Part shown: positions 51,701-62,967 of the stretch, one piece after another
Layout: the number at the start of each line of letters is the position of its first letter
How positions within the stretch are numbered: position 1 is the first letter of the stretch
Assembly: GCA_023515745.1 (NCBI GenBank)
Contig: JALECJ010000003.1
Span: 458,453-522,452 of the forward strand
DNA length: 64,000 nt
Reading direction: 5' to 3'
Source of the DNA: Amoeboaphelidium protococcarum
Lineage: Eukaryota; Aphelidiomycota; Aphelidea
Notes under the pieces: generated by a model
The model's database searches: none
The model's input: only the letters and a program-made list of their open reading frames with translations
Told to the model about the DNA's origin: nothing
Position numbers and translations under genes: made by a program

Positions 51701-53067
51701 CTTAACAGAAATCAACAGAGATTAAGAAATTGTCGGTATAAACTGCGAGCAGATCTGCTGTGCCTCAATTATCATCTGCAACGTTAAGAGTCATAAAAAG
51801 GGGAGATAGTTCGTCAACTTAGTCTTAAATTTCATCTGCACCGGTGTCGCCTGTAATTGTTAAAGTTGCGACGCGTTAAACTGTCAAAGGTCTGAGTGGA
51901 AATTAGTCTAGTCAAGACAATTTGAGTTCGTCCACGAGTCAGTAATCCCTTAGCTCTATTAGTCTTGTATCAAGCTCCCCAGTTTATAATATGGCTAACT
52001 AATAATCACCGCCAATCTCACAGGTGAATTAGCATTTCCCCACCAGTGTCAAAACTCAACCATCATCTCCTGTAGTCAGCAAGGCGTTTGCGGATTAGAA
52101 CAGTTAGTTCATGGCTGCAGCTGATACTTTAAATTAATCTCAATCACTGCCTGCATCCCCTACATATTCGTCCCCTGTTATTGCGTCGGTTCGTAATCGT
52201 AAAGGTCCCAGAAGTGCTTCTCCCGGCGGAGCAGGTGATGCAGCATCTAGAGAGAAAGCTTTAGCTCAACTGTAGGCAGCAATGGGTACAGTGTCTGTAG
52301 CATCTGCTGGGTAATTTCTAAATACTTGTGCTGGGTGTTCATCTCTTATTAGTGACACGAAAGATTAGATTTCTGCTTTTGGAAAGTATTGGCACGCGGA
52401 ACATTTTCAGTGTGCAGAGTGTAAACTAGTGTTAAGTGCGCAGGCGAATGCGGAAAATACTGCAGCTTTCTTCCAAAGCCAACTGTACTGCCAACGTCAC
52501 AATCCATCCCGCAAGCCCGGTGGTATTTGTGCTCGCTGTGACCAGGATGTAGTCGATGCCGCACTTGAGGCTATGGATAAAAAGTGGCATAAAGAATGCT
52601 TCTTTTGTGCCGCTTGTGGTGATGATCTGACTGGAGCGTTTGTGCCGTTTGAAGGATTGCCGTACTGTAAAGACGATTACTATAGAAGAGCAGGCCTATA
52701 TTGTGGTGCATGTGGAGAAATTATTGACGGCTAGTACACCACCATTTTTGATAGAAAGTATCACTTGGATTGTAAGAAGTGCGATCATTGTGGCACAAGT
52801 CTGGCGGGTAAGCATTATTTCGCGTTCAATGGTGGGGTGGTGTGTCTATCCCATCGTGAAGAATTATTAAGTTGCAGAGGGTGCCATCAACCGATTTAGA
52901 GTCAGGTGCTGGTGGCCATGAAAGCGTAGTATCGCTACCATGCTGAGCATTTTAACTGCACCAAATGTGATTCCAACCTCTCCCGCACTCAGTATTACGA
53001 GCGCAATGAGAATCCTTACTGTCAATAGTGCTGGCTCACGATTAACTTGTAATAGACCCGCTTTTGA
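48752..53067 (+). CDS. RasGAP with two C2 domains, C1 zinc finger and four LIM domains, 1414 aa
   Basis: Two exons, 48752-48845 and 48917-53067 (71-nt intron). Order: C2 (about 10-100), second C2 (about 155-280), C1 finger (about 318-368; HKFVDSKLNSLSYCGHC), RasGAP (about 385-660) with arginine finger in FRANSLASK near 455 and FLFLRMFAPAILGP near 564. A roughly 500-residue disordered Ser/Gln linker leads to four LIM domains (about 1167-1414) each with intact Cys/His pairs, of paxillin-like type. The protein should inactivate Ras or Rap at membranes and dock to cytoskeletal partners by the LIM part. The frame is open throughout when TAG/TAA are Gln, and TGA 53065-53067 ends it. Confidence 0.9.
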
Positions 53068-53159
53068 AGAAACGTTGTAAGCATGAAGATACTTGATATT
53101 AGATTACGAATATGATTGTTGACTATGATGGAATGATTAATAGAAGTTAAAGGTTAAGT

Positions 53160-54182
53160 ATGAGCGATCGTTCATTTTCTTTTAGAAAGTAATCAGGGAT
53201 CGTTCCATTATAGAATAAAGATAAATTCATGTTTATTGACGCAGAATATACATTGTAAAGCGTTCTCGATTATGATGCATAAATATCCCAAGCCTCTCTT
53301 TAGTTAATGAACCGATCTAATTTAGTTGGTGGTAATTAGTCTAAAATTACGATGAAGTTGCTGGGACCGCGATTGTAATTTAGTCAAATCTTTCAAGCTG
53401 TATCTTAAATTACGGACGTAATCTATCATCACTCTGCAATTATAGACCGCTATCAAAGTAGTGAAGATTAAAGTATGATCAAAGAATCTGTGCATATAAT
53501 CAGTATCGCCATGCAAAAGTTATTCATATAGTTCAATTAGACCAAGTGTCAAGAGGTTCGACGCGTTATAGTCAAATTGTTCAAGGTATAGTGTAAAGTC
53601 TTGATTTTTAGTGGCATCCAGGACGGGCAAGATTCAGATGAATAATTTAGTATCCAGCGCATCCCATTAGATAAAATTGAAAATATTGATAAAATAGTCC
53701 AACACATAGTGGGAGTTGTGTCACCGTTTGAAGTGCAGAACGGTCGATTGCGAAAGTATTTTGATTAGATGCAGCGATTTAGTCCAGATGGATGGCAAAA
53801 GTTGAAGTTGATTAAAATGCCAACATAACAATCTTTTTATTCATTGAAAGATGTTGAAGCTTAAATCACGTAATATAATGCTCAGTTTGATTAAAGTGAA
53901 GGAATTGTTATCGAACATTGGCTATTATCTCTGCGGCTGTTGGTTGAGCTTGGAGAGTTTGCATTGGATAATTTGGACGTTCGATACATTCTATGGGAAT
54001 ATGAACAAGTATTAGAGACTCAGAAGGGACATACATAGGACTAAAACTATCCTTTTACTACTACCGAAGCTTAGTAGTTTTTGGCATAACTGTTGGCAAT
54101 TTCAAAATCTAAAGAGACCTTTACTACTGATGAAGACCATTCTATGGCTACTGCGAATGACGCGATGAACATTGACTAGTGA
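53160..54182 (+). CDS. Helical protein of unknown function, 340 aa
   Basis: A frame from ATG 53160 (in phase with ATG 53229) to TGA 54180-54182, broken 20-odd times if TAG/TAA were stops. Mostly helical with Gln/Asp: RRVIVKLFKVQCKVLIFSG, then IEHWLLSLRLLVELGEFALD and LWEYEQVLETQ. No motif is recognised. The helix-rich, Gln-dense makeup would fit a complex subunit, but this is inference only. Confidence 0.6.
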
Positions 54183-54265
54183 CTCTCCTAACTGTTAATA
54201 TTAGCTGTTAACAAATTTAAATGTAATAATAGTTTTAACACATTTATAAACTAAATATATAAATA

Positions 54266-54867
54266 TCACGAGCATTTGTAGTCGCCAGCTTTTGAATTGA
54301 GAATTAAACTGACAATGAGACCGTACAGGCCGAGAACTTCAGCAAAAATCAACACCAACACCATGCCGATAAATATTCGGTCTTGGAACGTGTACTGCCT
54401 CACTGATGCATCTCCCACAATTCCGATCGCCCATCCAGCAGCCAAACCAGATAATCCAGTGGTAAGACCGGCAGCTAGATGAACTGCACCAGAAAATAGT
54501 GAATATGGTCGATCGGGAGACAGACTTTGGGAAATCAATACTGCCACAACTAGACCGTAAATACCCACAATTGACGCCATAACAACTGGTACCAAGGACT
54601 TCATAATCAACTGAGGTTTAAATTATCCCATTCCCACAATACCAGCTCCCGCCTTTGCAGTTCCTACATACTAAATCGATATGCGTCAACTTTAGTCAAT
54701 TGTTTAATGAGTACTCTCACCTATTGCTGATCCAGTGGCAGTCAGGACCATTGCAAGTGTGGCACCTACAAATAATAATAAACCATAAGCTATTAATTAA
54801 ATGACATTAATATCATACCAGCAAATCCAAAGAATGGTGCAAATTACGGGCAAAATTATTCAGACAT
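54266..54867 (-). CDS. ATP6V0C: V-ATPase proteolipid subunit c, 163 aa
   Basis: Three exons: 54819-54867, 54721-54765 and 54266-54663, with introns of 53 and 57 nt. Four TM helices: [21 protein letters not shown], then [59 protein letters not shown] and [24 protein letters not shown]. The proton-carrying Glu is in the last helix (FAEVLG). Splicing exactly rebuilds the conserved core. Confidence 0.95.
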
Positions 54868-55147
54868 TTGCAGTTTTACAATTCCAACTTGTCGCAAAGA
54901 AAGAAAAGATTCTGAGAACGTCAGAAAGATGGAAAAACGCGAGAGAAACTGCTCAGAACGATCTCGTCGTCTCCAGCTATCATTCAAAGGCAACGATTGT
55001 AGAGCGATGGATATAGCACGCGAGAGGAAAAGCGAATCTTGTTTCAGATCACTCATCCCAATGAACAACAAAAGCATCATCATCAACTAAAGAAACTTTT
55101 ATTGTACAACGCGTTTATAACTATATATCAATGATCACAACATATCA

Positions 55148-55887
55148 TCATTTAGCATCATTGTGCAGTTATTACAACTTCCAATGCCTACGACATAGGC
55201 TTTTATACACGGAATTGCCACCGCAAAGAATCTAATCTCCGGTCAGGACCATCTTCTCTTCGCCATTCTCATCTATAGTGACGCGCGCATTAAACGTCGC
55301 CTTCCTGCCACAGTGACAAATTGTCTTTATCTCGGATAATGTATCGGCAATTGATAACAAATACGCGCTTCCTACAAAAGGTACATTCAGATTTAAATTA
55401 TCACACTCACTTTTAATTGAAAGTTATAGTAGAAACTCCATCCATACCTTCAAAAGGTTCACCGCGAAAATCACTGCGGAGACCGTAACACAAAACTGGA
55501 ATACCGAGAATATCAACAATATCAGAGAGCTAGAGAACTTGATCTTTTGTCAGAAATTGGGCTTCATCCACGAGAATGCAACTATAACGGTCGTTGGTTT
55601 GTGCATCAGCGTCTTAGACAAACTGATAAAAATTGAAATTGATCTCAAAAGCAATAGCTTCTTACTACAACCCAATTCTACTTGTAATCTTGCCAACGCC
55701 ATATCTATCATCTATCACAGGAGCCTACAAAAATTGAGAAGTAGATTTTTTTATTGATACTTTATAGGAGTGAACTTACAAACAGGAGAGTTTTCATACC
55801 ACGCTCATTGTAGTTGAAAGAGGACTAAAGCAAGGTCGTTGTCTTACCAGCATTCATGGAGCTGTAGTAGAAGAACAATTTTGCCAT
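55148..55887 (-). CDS. TK1: Thymidine kinase, type II (TK1), 202 aa
   Basis: Three exons: 55780-55887, 55448-55724 and 55148-55371, with introns of 55 and 76 nt. P-loop [15 protein letters not shown], the [15 protein letters not shown] catalytic Glu block, [19 protein letters not shown] lasso, and zinc-binding Cys in [14 protein letters not shown], with CRRHW near the end. It salvages thymidine for DNA synthesis. An E2F-like site lies about 150 bp upstream. Confidence 0.95.
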
Positions 55888-56031
55888 AATGTGGTTATTT
55901 GATATAAGATATTAAGTACAGTATACTATCGATGTTAGTAATTGAAATAAGCTTGAGAGCTGAAACGAAGTTTTAAAACAAGGTTTCTTCATGAAACAGT
56001 TGGCCATACTAGACTAACCGCTATTGCTAAA

Positions 56032-56040
56032 GCGCGAAAA
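56032..56040 (-). promoter_or_regulatory. E2F-like site upstream of thymidine kinase
   Basis: GCGCGAAAA on the plus strand is TTTTCGCGC toward the kinase gene, 145-153 bp before its ATG. It equals the classic E2F pattern TTTCGCGC. A single site can occur by chance. Confidence 0.35.
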
Positions 56041-56106
56041 CATCCTTGGATAATCAGCAGTACAATTATATTATAGTTTTAGAATTACTACGAGAAGTCA
56101 TCAACA

Positions 56107-58887
56107 TCACTTATCGTAAGCGTAAATTCTGTTCAGCGTCTCGTATATCAACATCGAGAAGGCATATACGTCCATCGACTTGCACCTATCGCTCTAAAGA
56201 CCTTCCGCAAACGCGCTCTTAAACTAAACGATCAACTCGGGTGCTGCGTACACATAACTTAAGCCTCTTACATTACTCAGCTGCAGAGCTTTTACTTTAT
56301 ACGCATTAGTATCGAACACTTAGGTGATACCAAAATCGCAAATAATCGGCATCAATCGATCGTTTCCACTATAGTCAAGCAGAACATTGTCAGGCTTGAT
56401 GTCAAAGTGGACGATGTTCTTTTGATGCATGAATGAGTACCCTGCAGCGAGCATTTTATAGATATAAACCAGCTGGGTCTTACTATAAGCGACATGATTA
56501 ATAATACTTTGCCCAAGCATATAGCTTTTTAAACTACCCAGAGGGTAGTATCTCATAAGGATGCACGCAGGAACTTCACTATAACCATATAGTTTTATAA
56601 ATTGTGGTTAGTCTTTGAATAGATTCATCAACACTAACTCTTAAAAGAAAGCATTACGAGCTCTATCAGACATGGCCTCCAAGTTGTCCGCTGCAACTTT
56701 GACAATCACTTGCTAATCTCCACAGAGCTGGCGCGCGTTTTTGTCCAGAATGTCACCAAAATACAAGGAGCCATTACCGGTGACTGTCAACAGATTTTTC
56801 AGTCGAAATCCAAAGCCAGCCTACAGCCTCAAAAATACTGGGATTGCCAAGATATCGGTGGTTGGAGCAAAAGTACTGGTAAACATAGTGGTTGAGGTGG
56901 CTTACGACCCAGTTGATGCTACCACAACAGTCGTTGAAGTGGCATTGGCCGACGCTCTGACTTGTGTGACTTTTTTACGATAAGTCCTTCTTCTATACGT
57001 GAGCATCAACAATAGACAGATGATTAAGAATGCAATGATACCAGCAATGATCGCCAGAAGTAAAGTAAGAGAAGTGCCATTTGCTGATACTACCTAATTG
57101 CCATCCTAATTCACAGAGGAATATACACCAGAAGTTGTTGCCGTTAATAGAGAAGACAGACTGTGTGAAAGGAGCACAAATTAAAGACCATTTGACTATG
57201 ACATTGATTACACCTATGAGCCACTTGAACTAAATGCGGATGCACTAACTATACCAGAATTCGGGGATGCAGCAAAAGCACTCGAAGTATCACTTGTATG
57301 GATGGACAGCTAGGTGACAGTTAGCAATGAGGATGGAGTTGACGCCGAATTCACTTGTGGGCTTGTAGTAGCCGACGTTACTTGATCAAGAGTGGTGGTA
57401 ATAGCAGTGTCAGAAGGAGTAGTAATGGTACTTGTGGTAGACGTGGTAGAGGTAGTGGAGACAAGAGTAGCAGTATCAGAAGGAGTCGTACTGGTGGTTG
57501 TGGTGGAGCTAGTTCCACTAGAAGTAGTGGACGTAGTGGCGACAGAAGTAGCAGTGGACTCAGTAGTAGCAGTAGCCATAGAGCTCTCCAGCGACTAAGA
57601 TGATGAAATTTAAGTCGATGCAGTACTTAATGTAGAAGTCAATACCATGAGAATAGTAGAGTCTGTAGTGGTTAATACTTGCGATGAAGTGGTGAGAGTA
57701 GAGTATACAGCCGAGCTTGATGCAGGTAGTGTTGTTGTAGTTTAAGTAATACTAGGTGAACTTGATACAGTAAGTGTTGTAACAGTAGAAGTAATAACAG
57801 GGGAACTTTGGGAGCAGCTTGAAGCCAGCAAAGCACCAGAATTCTCTATTGCCAAAGCTCCCACGCTGGACTGCTGGCCAACAATCCAGATTTTGCGCGT
57901 ATTGAGGTCCTCCGCAACATCATACAGATAATTCATGGTGAGAGGAAATCTTTGACTTACATTTTGCTAGCAGATGGTAAATATTACAGAGCTTGAGCCA
58001 GTCGAGTAAGACGACCCAATAATCTTCATCTGATTCAAGGGATCAATCATTGAGCTCGCAGACCCAAAATTCACTCCTGTACTAGCAGGCCAGTAAATTG
58101 TTGAATTAAACGAGCCATCAATGATATTGTGTGTATACCAGAAAATCTCATACGACAATCCGCTATATTGACGGACACCATTAACTTATATAAGACCCTG
58201 ATCAATAAAAATCGTATTAACAGCCGAGTTGAACGCAAAAACACTGAACCATTATTAAGTACCATTGACGTTATAAGAAGCCAGAAATCCAAATTGATTC
58301 GTTGATGACACGCTATTCCACCTACCACCAGCAATGAGACGATCTTCATAACGCGTGAGATCATACATCTAGTCAACTTGCGATGTTCCGCTTTACTTGA
58401 TCCACAAGTAAGTGCCATTGTAATTCAAACCAGCAATGAAGCCATCCTACTAGCCTTGGTTGCTATAGCCAGGGAATGACCCCGAGGTGTGACCATTGAA
58501 AAACAGCTTTTCCTGAGTCTCATACAAAGTCAAACCAGAGGGGAAAGTACTGCCACCAGATGCTGTAGACACCTTTGTCCATGCAACAGTGCCATTAGGG
58601 TGAAAGCGGAAAGCCGTCATCGCGTAGAAACTACCTGAAAGACCATTTCCAACCATGAACAAATCGCCCGTCGTCTGATCAATGACGAGTGTTTCAGTGG
58701 CACTGCTAGTTAGACCACCAGGAAGCCAAACCATATTTTTCAATTACGTGCCATTTGAAGCGTATTAATAAAGAATATTTCTGTTGTCAGAAGAGTCACC
58801 TATGATGAACATGATGCCATCCGACTGTCTATAAGCAATGTCCTTTAAGAAACGAGCACCTGCCACTGTCTGCTGATTGAAGCTCAT
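56107..58887 (-). CDS. Receptor-like kinase with SBBP beta-propeller ectodomain (copy 1), 926 aa
   Basis: Residues about 1-345 form SBBP-type propeller blades (FFNGHTSGSFPGYSNQGQDG; GLNYNGTYLWIKQSGTSQVD). About 365-600 is a Ser/Thr mucin-like stalk, about 603-626 a TM helix (LTLLLAIIAGIIAFLIICLLL) with a YRRRTYRKK stop-transfer. The kinase follows: glycine loop GNGSLYFGD near 700, VIVKVAAD lysine, HFDIKPDNVLL near 825, CDFGIT near 849, AAPEL near 880 and DVYAFSM near 905. It ends only about 16 residues later at TGA 56107-56109, so the alphaG-I part of the C-lobe is missing or in an unseen exon. There is no signal peptide at ATG 58887, so an upstream exon is likely. The catalytic residues are intact, and the HxDxKPxN form suggests Ser/Thr specificity. 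Confidence 0.85.
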
Positions 58888-59160
58888 TTCCAAAATCTAA
58901 TGTCAATCCAAAGTCTTTTCAATATGGATAATGTAAAGTAAACAATCAATAATTATCAATAATGTCAATATTAAAGGATCAACAAGGATTAGAAAAAAAA
59001 CAGAGCACACATGAGGTAACCACAGCCATCGAGTTGCTATTCCTAAAATAGACTTTCCAGAAATCTGGCGTTATCATCAAGTGATCGCATTATCCATGTG
59101 AAGTAAACAAAGATGAAAGTATGCATAAAACATATTGTTATTACTGTTATTAAATCACTT

Positions 59161-62100
59161 TCATTGCCAATAGCTTTAACAAGCTCTTTCCCTAGTCAAG
59201 CATTCAAACATCATCACAGCGAAAGCATAAACATCCATTGATTTACCAGCTTCGCGTTATAAGCCATTACAAAATTTACGCCTAAACTCAATCAGCAGTT
59301 CAGGTGCAGCATAAGTAAAACTTATACCACGAATATTGCTAATCTAAAGTGCTTTGACTTTGTACGCGTCAGAGTCGAAAATTTAAGTGATTCCAAAGTC
59401 GCAGATTATCGGCATCACCAAGTTTGGAGCACAGAATTCCAACAACACATTATCAGGTTTTATATCAAAATGGACAATATTCAGACTGTGCATATGCCTG
59501 TAACCCATGGCTAGCTATTTAAGAATAAACAAAAGCTAATACTTGCTATAGACCATACCTTATGCACGCTGCTCTCCAGATAAAAAATCTCTCAAACTTC
59601 CAGGCTAGTAATGCTTCATAACAATAGCCGCTGGCTACTCACTATAACCTACCAACTTAATAAACTGTGGCTAATCTCTAAACAAATACATCAAAGTCAA
59701 CTCTTGATAGAAGGAGTTTCTACTTCTATCTCCCATACTAAAAATACTATCAGAAACTATTTTGATAACCACAGTAGAAATGTTAAACTGCTAACCAATA
59801 TTACTGTTGAGAAGATCACCAGTATACAAGGATCCATTTCCTGTCTTAGTCAACAAAGTTACGGGCCTGAAATCATAACCAGCTTTCAAAACTAAAAATG
59901 CCGGTATTGCCAACACATCAGTAACTGGAGCCAGCGTCTAACTAAAATACGTGCTGCTAGGGATGACAGTAGACGTGTGAGCCGTATGCATATGTGTTGT
60001 AGCGACAGAGCTTCCGTAAGTTGAACTCTTATATCTTCCAGCGGCCGCCCTCCTACGCCTCTTCACCAAAAGCACTGCAAAAAGGCCAAGTATTACCAAA
60101 GCAAAGAAGCCGGAGAAGCCCGCAATTACGCTGGATAATATACCATTATTACCGGAATTAATCTGCTACCCTGGCCCATTTCCAACATCTGATTAGGTAA
60201 TATCAGCAGCACTACTCTGAAAATATGCACCTTCGCCATTAGAGTTGTAATCAAATGAAATTATTGCAATAGAAGTTGAGACAGAGGTGCTGAGGAGTTT
60301 TTGCCAACCACTACTGGAATATCCATCCAATACCACTATATTACTAGAAGTCAACGTCGAGAATGTAGATGTCAGTATATCAATAGACGTTGTCGGCAGA
60401 GTCGACGAGTAAATCTAACTTGTAGTAGTGGTAGATAAGGAGGAGACTTCAGCTGATGTTGTATTGGATGAGGTACTTAATGCAAAGGAGATAATCGGAC
60501 CAGTCGTTGTAGAATTTGCTCTTGTAGTAGTCGTCGTTGTTGGTGTACTTGTTGTTGTCGTTGATGTCGTTGTTGGTGTAGTAATTGCAATTGTCGTCGT
60601 AGTCGGTGTAGTACTCGTAGCAGTCGTGGTGGTGGTGGTAGTCGAGGTCGGCGTCGAGGTAGTAGTAGTACTAGTAGTGGTAGTGGTGGTAGTCGTCGTT
60701 GAAGTGGTAGTAGTGGTAGTCGTAGTAGTGGTAGTCGTAGTAGTTGTCGTGGTTGTAGTAGTGGTAGTGGTAGTCGTAGTTGTTGTTGTGGTTGTCGTAG
60801 TAGTAGGAGTCGAGGTAGTCTTAGTAGATGTTGTAGTCGTAGTTGTACCACAACCTTATGCCAATTTAGTGACGGCACTCTCTTACAACAACACTCCAAC
60901 ACCACCACTAGTCGCGCCAACCACCCAAAGCCTTTATGAATTTAAATCTTATGCCATACATTTGACAGTGGCGATAGCTAATGCAGATCTTGAGCCGACA
61001 ACAGTACCACAGATTCTCATAATGAAATCACTTGTGCCAGTGCCAACTAACACTTTCATCTCATTCACAGGATCAACAATGCCTACCATATTAACCAAAT
61101 TGATGCCTGTATTACCAGGCGCATATAAAGAGGTGACAAAAGCACCAGTTGAGGGATTGAAGGTTCTCCAAAAGAGTTCATAGTTGCTGCCCGCAGAGTT
61201 GTATACACCGGATGCTTCAATCAGATTGTTACGAATAGTAATTGAATAGACTGCAGAATTGAAATTAAAAACAGTGGCCCAATTTTTGACGCCAGCTGTA
61301 GTGAATGAAGCCAAATATCCATAAGGTAAATTGTACTAAGATACAGCATTCCAAAGGCCGCCAACAATTACGTTACTACCGTAAAGTTCAAGACAATACA
61401 GCTAATCAACAGCCGTTGTACCTTCCTAAACAACACATAGCTAGTTTCCAGGGCAGGGCAGGGAGCAGGGCAGGGCAGGGCAGGGCAGGGCAGGGCAGGG
61501 CAGGGCAGGGCAGGGCAAGGTTAGGGCAGGGTTAGGGCAGGGTAGGGTTAGGGCAGGGTTAGGGCAGGGTTAGGGNCTGCCCGCAGAGTTGTATACACCG
61601 GATGCTTCAATCAGATTATTACGAATAGTAATTGAATAGACTGCAGAATAAAAATTAAAAACAGTGGCCCAATTCTTGACGCCAGCTGTAGTGTATGAAG
61701 CCAAATATCCATAAGGTTAATTGTACTAAGATACAGCATTCCAAAGGCCGCCAACAATTACGTTACTACCGTAAAGTTCAAGACAATACAGCTAATCAAC
61801 AGCCGTTGTACCTTCCTAAACAACCCATAGCTAGTTTCCATTGTAGTCCATAGCTGCAACAAAGGTATCCCAAGGACCGCCCCTGTATGTGTATCCAGCA
61901 AAGTTACCACCCACCAGGCCAGAAAGATACACACGCCTACTGCTTTGATCTAAGGCTAAGCCATAAGGAAAAGCATCACCACTCTAAGTAGGCAGTGATG
62001 CGAATGTGACGACACTTTTATTAGAATTGAATCGATAAATAACGACAACAAAACGCGCCGAAGACGTAGATCTTCCGTTACCTGTAGCTACAATCTCGCC

Positions 62101-62313
62101 CGTTGTCTAATCCACCTTTACCGCATCCAGCTAAAGAGAAGTATATCCACTAGGCAATAGGGATTAACTGGACAATTGTGTGCCATTTGCAGCATATTGA
62201 TAGAGATATGATGAGCCATCGCCTTGGCCCACAATAAACATTGTTCCATCTGATTACCTAAAAGCAATACTAGTCAACATAGTCCCACTAAACGGAAGCG
62301 ATACAAAGCTCAT
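59161..62313 (-). CDS. Receptor-like kinase paralogue (copy 2), assembly interrupted
   Basis: Same architecture as copy 1 and next to it: start MSFVSLPF, SBBP blades, Thr-rich stalk (about 60430-60860), TM helix (GFSGFFALVILGLFAVLLV) with KRRRR, and a kinase with TGNGSLYTGD, VVIKIVSD, HFDIKPDNVLL, CDFGIT, YAAPEL and DVYAFAV, ending at TGA 59161-59163 about 21 residues after DVYAF. The ectodomain is broken by a repeated 264-bp block, a GGGCA/TTAGGG tract and an N at 61576. The assembled sequence stays in frame (1051 codons with the N), while omitting one copy and the tract would leave 921 codons, close to copy 1. No signal peptide is visible at the ATG. Confidence 0.75.
60430..60860 (-). repeat. 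Thr-codon minisatellite encoding mucin stalk
   Basis: Degenerate ACN repeats on the minus strand coding for long Thr runs with a few Ser, Ala and Pro. The plus strand therefore shows a spurious Val-rich frame. A shorter version occurs in copy 1 at about 57310-57580 and in the kelch gene at about 400-460. Confidence 0.85.
61187..61450. repeat. 264-bp direct repeat, left copy
   Basis: Matches 61577-61840 with seven mismatches by eye (about 97% identical), offset 390 bp. It is coding in the receptor ectodomain. Confidence 0.95.
61451..61575 (+). repeat. GGGCA tandem repeat merging into TTAGGG-like repeats, abutting an N
   Basis: Begins as (GGGCA)n and changes toward TTAGGGCAGGG/TTAGGG units by 61520-61575. 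The G-rich strand points toward the N at 61576, as a right-hand chromosome end would. The N at 61576 is an unresolved base or gap. Confidence 0.9.
61577..61840. repeat. 264-bp direct repeat, right copy
   Basis: Near-identical to 61187-61450. It begins directly after the N, which is what two overlapping contigs or alleles placed side by side would give. Confidence 0.95.
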
Positions 62314-62967
62314 ATCAATTCAATATTAAATTATTTTAGGATTTAAAAGATTTTAAATATGAATTTTAATGGCTTGAGGTTTACTGAAAGAGATGTTGTA
62401 AAAAAAGACACTGTGATATGATTGTGCCAACACCAGCGCAATAGCAACAGTAGCATATTTAATCAGTCCAGAGTCAGCCAATCAGCGGCGTCAATCAGTG
62501 TTATAAATAGACCGCAGAAGATTCGTGAAGACTTTTAGTTATCCAGTTCAATAACTCCAACTTTAGTTAGTAAAATTAATAAACAGCTCTAAGGAGTTTT
62601 CTTGCCACTGTTTAGTCTTAAGCGATAACGCTTTCCTCAATTTTTCTTGAAAAGCGCGCGAAATTTTGTTTCGGCATTGTTTGCGGACTAATAGAGCGCT
62701 TCCTGCTAGAAATGGCTTTTTATGGTATGGGTTAGTAAGAAAAAAAAATATAAATCATACAATTATGGAATTAAATTTATACTATGCATATATACTTGCA
62801 ATAGTTCATTGTGGCTTCACTGCTAGTTGTCTCAGTAATCTTTGAGCTGTATAATGCTACTTCAACCTGTTTGCGGAGATTAGCAAACACACCTGATAGT
62901 TTCAGAATAGGCCTACGCATAGTAGTGGTCGGATTATCAAAAGCATGTTTCAACAGATCCTTTATGG
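62314..62967. other. Intergenic or unassigned
   Basis: Holds the upstream region of receptor copy 2 and perhaps the 3' end of the next gene. An open minus-strand stretch at 62777-62992 (LTIKDLLKHAFDNPTTT...) reads like protein but is one frame off from the gene at 62968-63393. Confidence 0.35.

Noticed and set aside
57355-57603. Plus-strand Ser/Gly/Arg- and Val-rich frames
   Set aside because: Antisense shadows of the Thr/Ser stalk of receptor copy 1.
60428-61183. Plus-strand frame of 251 codons, mostly valine
   Set aside because: It is the antisense of the (ACN)n Thr-rich stalk of receptor copy 2; the Val runs mirror Thr codons.
61305-61535. Plus-strand frame ending in repeated RAGQG
   Set aside because: Product of the GGGCA tandem repeat, no start context or domain.
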